The notes beneath the pieces are model-generated. The model was not told the origin of the DNA and ran no database searches. It worked only from the letters and a program-made list of their open reading frames with translations. Positions 1 through 5,776 of a DNA stretch of 6,406 nucleotides are shown here, piece after piece. Numbering within the stretch: position 1 is the stretch's first letter; each line of letters begins with the position of its first letter. The stretch is from NCBI GenBank assembly GCA_947591175.1, contig CANQDB010000078.1:1-6406 (forward strand), read 5' to 3'. This stretch comes from an uncultured Bacilli bacterium (GTDB lineage: Bacteria; Bacillota_I; Bacilli_A; RF39; UBA660). A program made the translations under genes and the position numbers.

Positions 1-12
1 TATGTTAATTCT

Positions 13-44
13 ATTATAAACTAAACATACCCCCCCCCAGTCAA
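13..44 (-). promoter_or_regulatory. Candidate sigma-A promoter with a 9-G tract in its spacer (left copy)
   Basis: On the minus strand TTGACT (complement of 39-44) is followed by nine G, then 11 nt, then a perfect TATAAT (complement of 13-18). The spacer is 20 nt, longer than the 17 nt optimum, so as written the promoter should be weak. Losing about two or three G would bring the spacing to the optimum. Transcription would run out of the window past position 1, so the target gene is not visible. The two hexamers match consensus well; use as a promoter is inferred. Confidence 0.45.
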
Positions 45-55
45 GCAAAATTGAT

Positions 56-81
56 AAAAACACCTGTCAAGTTGACAAGTG
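56..81 (-). terminator. Rho-independent terminator (left repeat copy)
   Basis: On the minus strand an 8-bp stem, CACTTGTC paired with GACAGGTG (one T-G wobble), closes a 5-nt loop AACTT and is followed directly by TTTTT. On the plus strand the wobble becomes a C-A mismatch, so the element fits minus-strand transcription better. It lies downstream of the right-copy promoter at 160-190 and would end a short transcript from it. Confidence 0.7.
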
Positions 82-109
82 TAGTTTTATCTTTGCACTT
101 TTTGCATCT

Positions 110-131
110 ACATAAAAGTTTCACTTTATGT
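110..131 (-). repeat. Inverted repeat inside the putative small RNA
   Basis: The minus strand reads ACATAAAG, a TGAAA loop, and CTTTTATGT: eight pairs with a single bulged T. It is followed by A/T-rich sequence but no clean T-run, so it looks like an internal RNA hairpin and not a terminator. Confidence 0.5.
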
Positions 132-159
132 GAATATTCTTTCCCTCTAGTATATATAC

Positions 160-190
160 ATTATAAGTCAAGCATACCCCCCCCAGTCAA
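160..190 (-). promoter_or_regulatory. Candidate sigma-A promoter with an 8-G tract in its spacer (right copy)
   Basis: On the minus strand TTGACT (complement of 185-190) is followed by eight G, then 11 nt, then TATAAT (complement of 160-165), a 19-nt spacer. A second CTTGACT sits immediately before TATAAT, so the G-run and TATG are flanked by a 7-bp direct repeat. The element starts just after the U32 gene's terminator and points away from that gene, so it belongs to what follows, which within the window is only the putative small RNA. Confidence 0.45.
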
Positions 191-197
191 GTAAATT

Positions 198-225
198 AAA
201 AAAACACCTGTCAAATTGACAAGCG
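198..225 (-). terminator. Rho-independent terminator overlapping the U32 gene's stop codon
   Basis: On the minus strand CGCTTGTC, loop AATTT, and GACAGGTG form an 8-bp stem with two G-T wobbles, followed by seven T. The U32 stop codon TGA (complement of 211-213) sits at the loop/3'-arm junction, so the last codons of the gene form the 5' arm. It would end the proposed sigG-ylmC-U32 transcript. Confidence 0.75.
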
Positions 226-2439
226 TAAGTTTGTTACAAGTTTTTTAATCTCTTCTTCTGTTTCATCGAAAAGTTCGATTCTAAAAGTTGATACACCTTT
301 ATCAATATAATATGAAATATCTTCGAGATGATTAACTACCTCATGATGAAATATATGGGTATAAGGGCATTCCATCTGTAGCGGGTATCTCTTTTGGTTA
401 CGATCTTCGAGACTATATTTGTGCTTTTTACAAAGAGAACAAGGCTTTTCTTTTAAAAGTGTACTAACAAGACAATGTTTCATTATCATTAATTCGATTC
501 GACCATAAACGATGACTTCGGTTGGAGGAATAAAGTCGTATTCTTGTTTAAAACTAGTGAGTAGTTCCCCTACCTCTTCTTTCTTTAACTCAACTGATAA
601 AGTTACACTTTTGACACCTTTACTTAAAAAGAAATACGTACTTTCATGGTTATAGGCATGACAAAAGTAATCCGTGTGAACTTCGTTTTCCTTTGCTAAA
701 GAGAGGCCACCAATTTCGCCAATTAATAGCTTTTCATTTTTATAATTTGGGTAGTCTTTAATAACTCGCGAGGTTCTTAGATAGATATCTCCTTCGTTTT
801 TAACCTCTTCATATAACTTACTATCAGTAACATAGATAGTCTTAATACCTAGTTTCTTTACTACTTCGTACTGTTCACGATTTCTAACTAAACACGAAAT
901 ATGAGGTGACACATTTTTAATAGTTGGGACCTTTAATTTTTCGAAAGGAACAATTTCTCGTGAAAATATAAGGCGCTTTTCTATCAAGGACAAAAGAGTT
1001 TTTCTTCTTAACTCGTTTATTTCTTTAATAGGGACAAAAACATTATCAAGAATTACTGATAAATCAGTAAATACAAAAGGCGTATCGTTTGTTTTCATTA
1101 CTTGTGATGTTAACCTTTCCTTTGAAGTTGGTGAAGTTTTAGCAACTTCCACGATTGCCCCTTCTAAAGAGATAGTACTTTTTTCATCACTTACTTCGAG
1201 TCTTAGAGGTTTACCTATTTGGGCTACAAGTTTTCCAGTAATCGGTATAGTTCTCTTAGGAAGATTTTCTAAATTCTTTAAAAGGACGCTATCCAAAGTT
1301 TTTCTAACCAAACCAAGTTCCTTTAAATTAACTTTATTTAAAACTGAAACAATCATTCCTTTGGTAGCACTTGAAATAAGTTTTCCATCTTTATCATAAA
1401 GGAAATTAACAATCATTCCCTCTTGATTAGCAAAACGAATACCATCTTCTTGATGGAGGGATTCTGTAAGTTTAATTTTTATATACTTTTTATCAAAAGA
1501 GATAACTTGTCCCAAAGGTATACCAATATGATTAGGACTTACTGGATTCATTAGTTCTTCTTTGGTTTTGTTAAAAAGATACCCTTCCGTAAACTTACGA
1601 TTATATAGAACTGCTAAATTCTTATTATCTTCTTCCGAAATAAATTTATCAGTACTATCGATTAATTTTCTATAAAGTGAAGTCACAAAACCAACGTATC
1701 CTGGACTTTTCATCCGACCTTCTATTTTAAAACTAGTGACATTGGGTAATTTTAGAAGTTCATCTATTCGCGAAAGGGTATTTAACTCCTTTGGCGATAA
1801 AAGGTACTTATCTTTGGATTCAATTTTCTTACCATCTTCAACTAAAGTATAGGGAAGACGACAGAATCCTGCGCACTCTCCACGATTGCCACTTCGATCT
1901 AGTAGAAAACTACTGAATAAGCATTGTCCCGAATAAGAGATACAAAGAGCCCCGTGGATAAACATTTCAAGTTCAATTATATTTCCTAACTCTTTAATCT
2001 CATCGATCGATAACTCTCTTGCTAAAACACATCTTTTTACACCGAGTGATTTTAATAACTCTAAATCTCTCTTATTATGATTATGTAATTGAGTCGAAGC
2101 ATGGATTTCAAAATCAGGATAAGTTTCGCGGACTAACTTGATAATTCCTAAATCTTGCATGATTAGAGCATCGACTCCTACTTCGTAAAGATAGGAAATA
2201 TAGTCCATTACTGAGGATATTTCAGAGTCGTGAATAAGAGTATTCACGGTAACGTAAAGACGTACTCCATATAGATGACAGTAACCAACTGCTTCTTTTA
2301 TTTCTAAACGCGAAAAATTTGGAGCAAACTTCCGAGCCCCAAAGTCTTTTCCTGAAATATAAACAGCATCGGCTAAATGAGCGACTGCTTGATAAAGTGA
2401 TTTCATATCCCCAGCAGGAGACAATAATTCTTTTTTCAT
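211..2439 (-). CDS. rlhA: Two-domain U32 family protein, RlhA-like (23S rRNA hydroxylation type)
   Basis: The 742-aa product is a member of the peptidase U32 family, long enough to hold both U32-like barrels. Positions here count from the TTG, one residue earlier. Residues 158-178 carry the U32 signature (E-x-F, then GALC, then SGQC), followed by GECAGFC, so Cys167, 174, 190 and 194 are candidate Fe-S ligands. A middle region (about 300-500) resembles the linker found in long U32 proteins. The C-terminal half has family hallmarks: HAYN at 595-598, the TLS-VEL stretch at 614-619, YGRIELM at 646-652, CSLC at 668-671 and LEDR at 678-681. E. coli RlhA (YdcP) of this family is needed to hydroxylate C2501 of 23S rRNA; in Bacillus the equivalent is split into YrrN and YrrO. 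The ATG at 2439 is preferred, with AGAGG at 2449-2453 (9-nt spacing). An in-frame TTG at 2442 (6-nt spacing) is the alternative. It is probably co-transcribed with ylmC, 42 bp upstream. Family certain; exact substrate inferred. Confidence 0.9.
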   Translation of the reverse strand: MKKELLSPAGDMKSLYQAVAHLADAVYISGKDFGARKFAPNFSRLEIKEAVGYCHLYGVRLYVTVNTLIHDSEISSVMDYISYLYEVGVDALIMQDLGIIKLVRETYPDFEIHASTQLHNHNKRDLELLKSLGVKRCVLARELSIDEIKELGNIIELEMFIHGALCISYSGQCLFSSFLLDRSGNRGECAGFCRLPYTLVEDGKKIESKDKYLLSPKELNTLSRIDELLKLPNVTSFKIEGRMKSPGYVGFVTSLYRKLIDSTDKFISEEDNKNLAVLYNRKFTEGYLFNKTKEELMNPVSPNHIGIPLGQVISFDKKYIKIKLTESLHQEDGIRFANQEGMIVNFLYDKDGKLISSATKGMIVSVLNKVNLKELGLVRKTLDSVLLKNLENLPKRTIPITGKLVAQIGKPLRLEVSDEKSTISLEGAIVEVAKTSPTSKERLTSQVMKTNDTPFVFTDLSVILDNVFVPIKEINELRRKTLLSLIEKRLIFSREIVPFEKLKVPTIKNVSPHISCLVRNREQYEVVKKLGIKTIYVTDSKLYEEVKNEGDIYLRTSRVIKDYPNYKNEKLLIGEIGGLSLAKENEVHTDYFCHAYNHESTYFFLSKGVKSVTLSVELKKEEVGELLTSFKQEYDFIPPTEVIVYGRIELMIMKHCLVSTLLKEKPCSLCKKHKYSLEDRNQKRYPLQMECPYTHIFHHEVVNHLEDISYYIDKGVSTFRIELFDETEEEIKKLVTNLRLSI

Positions 2440-2481
2440 CAATTAAAACCTCTAGGAGTATTATACTGGGTTTTACTATTT

Positions 2482-2715
2482 TTATAAAGTTATTTTTACC
2501 AAAATGACGTCTTCTCCGATTTTCGTAATTGCATCCCATTTGATTTCTGTATCTTCGCCTCTATTTAAAAATGACAAAAAATTACGACTCGGTTCTAAGA
2601 CGAACGAAATAATACTACCTTTCTCTTGATCGATTTTTACATCGACGATGCTTCCAATATTTCTCCCATCACTTATATTAACCACATTTTTATTTTGTAA
2701 ATCCGATAAACGCAT
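2482..2715 (-). CDS. ylmC: YlmC/YmxH family sporulation-associated PRC-barrel protein
   Basis: This 77-aa protein is a single PRC-barrel domain: MRLSDLQNKNVVNISDGRNIG opens it, then SIVDVKID and the FVLEPSR strand, then IKWDAITKIGEDVILVK. It matches the YlmC/YmxH family of about 80-90 aa found almost only in spore-forming Firmicutes, whose biochemical role is not known. In Bacillus ylmC lies just downstream of sigG, separated by ylmA, and here it follows sigG directly with a 48-bp gap, which supports the assignment. An AGGTGA ribosome-binding site ends about 6 nt before the ATG. No signal peptide or membrane segment is seen, so it should be cytosolic. It is likely in one transcript with sigG and would then be made mainly in the forespore. 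Confidence 0.88.
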   Translation of the reverse strand: MRLSDLQNKNVVNISDGRNIGSIVDVKIDQEKGSIISFVLEPSRNFLSFLNRGEDTEIKWDAITKIGEDVILVKITL

Positions 2716-2763
2716 AATACTTCACCTACTTAATATTATGAAATATTTCGACTTAATACGACA

Positions 2764-3540
2764 TTATTTTAAATGTTTTTTAACAGATGCAATCGCATTT
2801 TTTTCAAGTCGCGATATTTGGGCTTGACTAATTCCCAGTTCGTTAGCAATTTCCATTTGGGTTTTTCCCACTACAAAACGTTGATCTATTATAAATTGTT
2901 CCCTCGAAGATAACCTTTGAATAGCATTTTCGACAGCCATTCTAATATCCATATTATGTTCTTGTAACCTTTTATCTTCGATTTGATCATATAAATAAAT
3001 GGTATCTCCTCCGTCATTATAGATCGGTTCAAACATACTGATAGGATCCCTTAAAGAATCCAAAGCCGTCATGACATCGAAGGAATCGACATTTAATTTT
3101 TTAGATAGTTCTTCAATTGTCGGTTCTCTTCCTAAATCGAGTACCATTTCTTCTTTAACCCGAATTGTTTTATAAGCCAAATCCCTTAACGAGCGACTGA
3201 CTCTTACACTACTACTGTCACGTAAATAACGTTTGACTTCTCCTAAAATCATAGGTACAGCATAAGTTGAAAACTTGACCTCATGAGATAAATCAAAATT
3301 ATCTATCGCTTTAAGTAAACCGATACACCCCACTTGAAACAAATCATCCATATTATCTTCCCTATGCATAAACCGATGGATTATACTTAACACCAATTTC
3401 AAATTACCTTGCACTAAATCATTTCTTGCAAATGGATCCCCATTATGCATTTTTTTAAATAACTCCATCATTTCATCATTCGATAAAACTTTAATATCCG
3501 CTGTATTCACGCCACTGATTTCCACCTTGTGACGTGCCAT
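2764..3540 (-). CDS. sigG: RNA polymerase sporulation sigma factor SigG
   Basis: This 258-aa sigma-70 family protein is the length of Bacillus SigG and resembles it throughout. It directs late forespore transcription after engulfment. The N-terminus (ARHKVEISGVNT, then KVLSNDEM) is the SigG signature and separates it from SigF. Region 2 is at about 45-110, with DDLFQVGCIGLLKAIDNFD (65-83) and KFSTYAVPMILGEVKRYLRD (89-108). Region 3 covers about 112-165. Next come DPISMFEPIYNDGGD (165-179) and region 4, whose helix-turn-helix is GKTQMEIANELGISQAQISR (225-244). A strong AAGGAGAT ribosome-binding site lies just upstream of the ATG. Its own SigG-type promoter is at 3562-3591. Unlike Bacillus, sigE does not precede it. 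Residue 44 is Gln where Bacillus SigG has Asn45. Confidence 0.97.
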   Translation of the reverse strand: MARHKVEISGVNTADIKVLSNDEMMELFKKMHNGDPFARNDLVQGNLKLVLSIIHRFMHREDNMDDLFQVGCIGLLKAIDNFDLSHEVKFSTYAVPMILGEVKRYLRDSSSVRVSRSLRDLAYKTIRVKEEMVLDLGREPTIEELSKKLNVDSFDVMTALDSLRDPISMFEPIYNDGGDTIYLYDQIEDKRLQEHNMDIRMAVENAIQRLSSREQFIIDQRFVVGKTQMEIANELGISQAQISRLEKNAIASVKKHLK

Positions 3541-3561
3541 AATATCTCCTTTCTCTACCTA

Positions 3562-3591
3562 CATAATGAGAAAAGAAAAAAATTTTTATGC
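3562..3591 (-). promoter_or_regulatory. SigG/SigF-type forespore promoter in front of sigG
   Basis: On the minus strand GCATA (complement of 3587-3591) fits the forespore -35 consensus GHATR. After exactly 18 nt comes CATTATG (complement of 3562-3568), which matches the SigG -10 consensus CATNNTA in all but the last base. It sits 22-51 nt upstream of the sigG ATG, between the terminator of the preceding gene and the sigG ribosome-binding site. In Bacillus the sigG promoter is read by SigF and then by SigG itself. The SigF -10 motif (GG-rich) is absent here, so this looks more like a positive-feedback SigG promoter. Confidence 0.6.
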
Positions 3592-3619
3592 AAAAATAAA
3601 GAACCTCTTAACGAGATTC
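3592..3619 (-). terminator. Rho-independent terminator overlapping the stop codon of the 216-aa gene
   Basis: On the minus strand GAATCTC, loop GTTAA, and GAGGTTC form a 7-bp stem with one T-G wobble, followed by TTTATTTTT. The gene's stop TAA (complement of 3608-3610) is in the loop, and its last codons make the 5' arm. It separates the upstream vegetative-type transcript from the sigG promoter directly after it. Confidence 0.7.
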
Positions 3620-4258
3620 TTCTTTAGCACATTTTTTTATAAAAGCCAGTCCTTGATAATTAGGTCTATCGACATATTTTAAAACGACTTTGTCTCCTTC
3701 TTTTAGATTAAAATCTTGCTTTGGCTCTTTCAAAAGTACACAATGATAATATCCTTTCTCTGAATCATAATCTTCAATTTTGCCTTCTAAGAATTCTTTC
3801 TTATGATCTGGTGTTATCATTAAAAACTTTATATTGTCAGGTACTACTTCATCCCGAAAACTATCTAATTTTTCGTCTTCCCTCGTACTTTTAATCGCTT
3901 CGTATGGAGCATAATAAGAATCCATTTCTTCGATTACTTGAATAGCATTTTCAATTTGCTCAGCAACTTTAGAATCAACTGGTGTCAATTCTAACTTTTC
4001 CATTTCACTATAACGAACTATATCTAATCTCTTATCAAGCCTTTTCTTATTTAAAAATGCTTTTCCCTCTTCCACTTCTATAGGTCCTAAAATTCGTAAA
4101 GATAAACCAAATTCATGATCGATATAACTGTAAACTAGGATAGGATACTTTTTATTCTTTAAATGAAATAGATGATTCATGCGTTTTATATCTTTTACTT
4201 TTTCTAACAAAAACCATTTGCGGTCTAATTCCCTAAAAGTCATGTTTTCTACAACCAT
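3608..4258 (-). CDS. Conserved-looking hypothetical protein, 216 aa, family not recognised
   Basis: No family is recognised. The protein is charged and soluble-looking, with no signal peptide or membrane segment. It appears to have three parts. Residues 8-70 are an alpha/beta segment with alternating hydrophobics (KYPILVYSYID, then LSLRILGPIEV). Residues 85-135 are an acidic helical stretch. Residues 142-210 are a beta-rich C-terminal domain (IKFLMITPDHKKEFLEGKI, then GYYHCVLLK, GDKVVLKYVD and GLAFIKKC) that could be a small beta-barrel. A GGTGA ribosome-binding site about 8 nt before the ATG supports the start. It lies 96 bp downstream of the AAA+ gene, on the same strand. No good promoter was found in between, so it may depend on readthrough from the ATPase promoter. 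A terminator overlaps its end. Confidence 0.75.
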   Translation of the reverse strand: MVVENMTFRELDRKWFLLEKVKDIKRMNHLFHLKNKKYPILVYSYIDHEFGLSLRILGPIEVEEGKAFLNKKRLDKRLDIVRYSEMEKLELTPVDSKVAEQIENAIQVIEEMDSYYAPYEAIKSTREDEKLDSFRDEVVPDNIKFLMITPDHKKEFLEGKIEDYDSEKGYYHCVLLKEPKQDFNLKEGDKVVLKYVDRPNYQGLAFIKKCAKEESR

Positions 4259-4342
4259 ATATCTTCACCATTTTAAGTGTAACACAAAACAACATAATTA
4301 GACACGCGTTTTAAACTAAAAAGTGTCAACTAATAGACAAGA

Positions 4343-4354
4343 GTAAATATTTAC
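4343..4354. repeat. Perfect 12-bp palindrome directly after the AAA+ gene's stop codon
   Basis: GTAAATATTTAC reads the same on both strands and abuts the TAG stop of the ATPase gene. It has no T-run on either side and a very small possible loop, so it is a poor terminator. It could be an operator-like site in the 96-bp gap before the 216-aa gene, or chance in AT-rich DNA. Confidence 0.4.
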
Positions 4355-5749
4355 CTAAGTCAACTGATCAAACAAAATAACTTTCTGTTTTGGCTTTTCT
4401 ATAACAATCGATGGTCTCGGTTCTTTTTCTTGTTGTAAATCATCATATTGAACCAATAGTTCATTAGCTAAAAGATTACGTGTGGTAGGATAAATTCTAT
4501 TTTCAAGACGCATAGCCTCGCCAAAATTTTCAATTTCAATTGTTTTTTGATTAGAGGCTAAAGCACAAGCAAAAGCAGTATCCATAATCGATAGAGCTAA
4601 ATCTGGATTAAAGAGCATATCGTCGTAAACTCTTCTAGCTTTTTCCGTAACTCTCAAAAGATAAGTAAACACCAAATCTTTATCTTCGTCATCAAAAGGT
4701 ACTATAAGACTTGTTTTTTTAGCTAATTTATCCATCACTGAAGAAAATATAAATCTTAAAGTATATTCATTTGGTTCCTTGACATCAATCTTCTTAAATC
4801 TTCTCTTTAAAGCTGGATCTTGATCAATATATAAATTATATTCTTTTTCAGTCGTAGCCCCAATTACTTTAAATTGACCCCTGTCCAAATATGGTTTCAA
4901 AATATTTGCAAAATCTAAATTGGAAGAAGTACTACTACCTGCTCCTATAGCTGTATGAAGTTCATCTATAAAAAGTAAAACATTGGGATTTTCTTGTAAA
5001 GCATAAAATAAGTTCTCTACTTTTTCTTCAAAATCACCACGATAACGAGTACCACTTAATAGTCTAGAAATATTAACTTTTAAAATTCGATAATTTGCTA
5101 AAGCCTTAGGTAGTTCTCCCCTTTGTAAGCGATAAGCAAAGCCTTCGACTAAAGCTGTCTTTCCTACTCCTGGAGGGCCAACTAACAAAGCCGATTTTTC
5201 CTGGGATAATAATGCAATAATCAACTGATGGAGCTCCGCATCACGTCCCACGGCAGGATCTGTCACATAATCTTTTTCATCTAAAAAGTCACCAAATGAA
5301 TCTAGACTAATTTCTTCTACCTCTTCATCATCTTGATCAAAGCGTTCAGAATCTATAATAGCTTGAATAGTTTTTTTATCCTTAATAACATTAAATTGTT
5401 TTTTCGAAAAAGAGTACCAATAAAATTTAGAATAGACCTTTTCTAGCAAACTATCCCTAATAAATTCAAAATTATAATTATCTTCATTTATTTCTAAATT
5501 CTCTAATAAAGACTCCAACTTTTGAATAATCAAAACAAAATGATCTTCTTTTTTCATCTCTAGTATTGAAGGAACATCTTGATTTTGATATTCACCATTT
5601 AGAACTAAATAATGATAACGCTCTCCATCGTTTGCTTCCAAACAAAAAACAACATCTCTTATTTTAAAAACATCTGAATAATTTGGAAACACTTTTTCTT
5701 TTTGCATAATAAAGCCAAAAACAAGACTTTTAGAAATTTGATAATCCAC
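4355..5749 (-). CDS. Single-ring Hsp100/Clp-type AAA+ ATPase with a novel N-terminal domain
   Basis: Positions here count from the upstream ATG at 5776. The AAA+ module (about 172-430) is like the first ring (D1) of ClpB/ClpC. It has GRDAEL at 177-182, Walker A GPPGVGKT (200-207), pore-loop 1 GTRYRG with Tyr245, Walker B LLFIDE (267-272), sensor-1 IGATT (305-309) and arginine-finger RRF (325-327). Unlike ClpB/ClpC/ClpA there is no second ring, no coiled-coil middle domain and no Clp-N repeats. Residues 1-165 form an unrecognised N-terminal domain ending in an acidic linker. The expected role is ATP-driven unfolding or remodelling; the target is unknown. No tripeptide resembling the ClpP-docking loop is seen. 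The GTG at 5749 (464 aa) is chosen because GAGGGG at 5758-5763 lies 8 nt before it and a perfect promoter at 5777-5805 puts the upstream ATG at the transcription start. Truncation of a larger Clp is unlikely: the frame is intact and no D2 remnant follows. Confidence 0.87.
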   Translation of the reverse strand: MDYQISKSLVFGFIMQKEKVFPNYSDVFKIRDVVFCLEANDGERYHYLVLNGEYQNQDVPSILEMKKEDHFVLIIQKLESLLENLEINEDNYNFEFIRDSLLEKVYSKFYWYSFSKKQFNVIKDKKTIQAIIDSERFDQDDEEVEEISLDSFGDFLDEKDYVTDPAVGRDAELHQLIIALLSQEKSALLVGPPGVGKTALVEGFAYRLQRGELPKALANYRILKVNISRLLSGTRYRGDFEEKVENLFYALQENPNVLLFIDELHTAIGAGSSTSSNLDFANILKPYLDRGQFKVIGATTEKEYNLYIDQDPALKRRFKKIDVKEPNEYTLRFIFSSVMDKLAKKTSLIVPFDDEDKDLVFTYLLRVTEKARRVYDDMLFNPDLALSIMDTAFACALASNQKTIEIENFGEAMRLENRIYPTTRNLLANELLVQYDDLQQEKEPRPSIVIEKPKQKVILFDQLT

Positions 5750-5757
5750 AAAATTCA

Positions 5758-5763
5758 CCCCTC
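5758..5763 (-). promoter_or_regulatory. Ribosome-binding site that decides the AAA+ gene's GTG start
   Basis: GAGGGG on the minus strand ends 8 nt before GTG at 5749. The ATG at 5776 has no usable ribosome-binding site: the nearest AAAGG is about 17 nt away and lies inside the promoter spacer. Confidence 0.7.
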
Positions 5764-5776
5764 TAAAGTGACTCAT

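Larger units (their letters stand above)
13..87 (-). repeat. Left copy of a ~75-bp direct repeat (terminator plus poly-G promoter)
   Basis: This block matches the one at 160-232 in the same orientation, at roughly 80% identity by eye and about 145 bp apart. Read on the minus strand, both copies hold, in order, an AAACT lead-in, a GACAGGTG hairpin arm with a T-run, CTTGACTG, a run of G, TATG and TTATAAT. The copies differ in the spacer and hairpin loop and in G-run length (9 here, 8 in the right copy), so they are diverged duplicates and not an assembly echo. The 72 bp between the copies is not repeated inside the window. Whether further copies lie beyond position 1 cannot be seen. Confidence 0.8.
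55..153 (-). ncRNA. Putative ~100-nt small RNA between a poly-G promoter and a terminator
   Basis: The candidate promoter at 160-190 would start a transcript near 153, and the hairpin plus T-run at 56-81 would end it near 55. Inside are two further possible hairpins read on the minus strand. One is at 110-131: ACATAAAG, loop TGAAA, then CTTTTATGT with one bulged base. The other is at 94-106: TGCA around an AAAAG loop. A GAGGG Shine-Dalgarno-like stretch (about 142-146) has no start codon at usable distance, so a coding role is unlikely. No known RNA family is recognised. The call rests on promoter-hairpin-terminator architecture alone. Confidence 0.3.
160..232 (-). repeat. Right copy of the ~75-bp direct repeat (terminator plus poly-G promoter)
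   Basis: This is the partner of the block at 13-87. It overlaps the 3' end of the U32 gene: the last seven codons and the stop lie within it. The duplicated block therefore includes coding sequence in this copy but not in the left one. That makes a duplication starting at the end of the U32 gene a reasonable origin, though the opposite direction is not excluded. Confidence 0.8.

Noticed and set aside
61..81. TTGACA on the plus strand as a -35 element
   Set aside because: It is one arm of the terminator hairpin, and no -10 follows at 16-18 nt on the plus strand; the same holds for the copy at 205-225.
41..124. 27-aa GTG-initiated frame on the minus strand with a C-x-C-x-x-C cluster
   Set aside because: The closest Shine-Dalgarno-like GAGGG is about 18 nt away, the start is in a predicted hairpin, and the frame runs through the terminator; probably chance.
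2460..2465. TATAAT before the U32 gene
   Set aside because: No -35 at proper distance, and transcription would begin inside the ribosome-binding site.
2319..2507. 62-aa open frame on the plus strand
   Set aside because: Antisense to the start of the U32 gene, no ribosome-binding site, no family resemblance.
2222..2539. 105-aa open frame on the minus strand
   Set aside because: It overlaps the U32 and ylmC genes in another frame and has a low-complexity Arg/Ser/Cys-rich composition; it is a shadow frame.
2734..2740. CATAATA, a SigG-like -10 upstream of ylmC
   Set aside because: No GHATR-type -35 at 17-18 nt; sigG readthrough explains expression better.
4297..4329. TTGACA and TCTAAT upstream of the 216-aa gene
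   Set aside because: The spacer is 21 nt, too long for a convincing promoter; the promoter of this gene stays unresolved.
4324..4342. Weak TGTC/GACA hairpin followed by CTTTTT after the AAA+ gene
   Set aside because: Only a 4-bp stem with an 8-nt loop; not stable enough to call a terminator.
4355..5749. AAA+ gene as a truncated ClpB/ClpC pseudogene
   Set aside because: Frame is intact, all D1 motifs are present, the N-terminal domain differs from Clp-N, the promoter is perfect, and no D2 remnant is found downstream.
5774..5776. ATG as start of the AAA+ ATPase gene
   Set aside because: It lies at the predicted transcription start just after TATAAT and has no ribosome-binding site; the GTG at 5749 has both.
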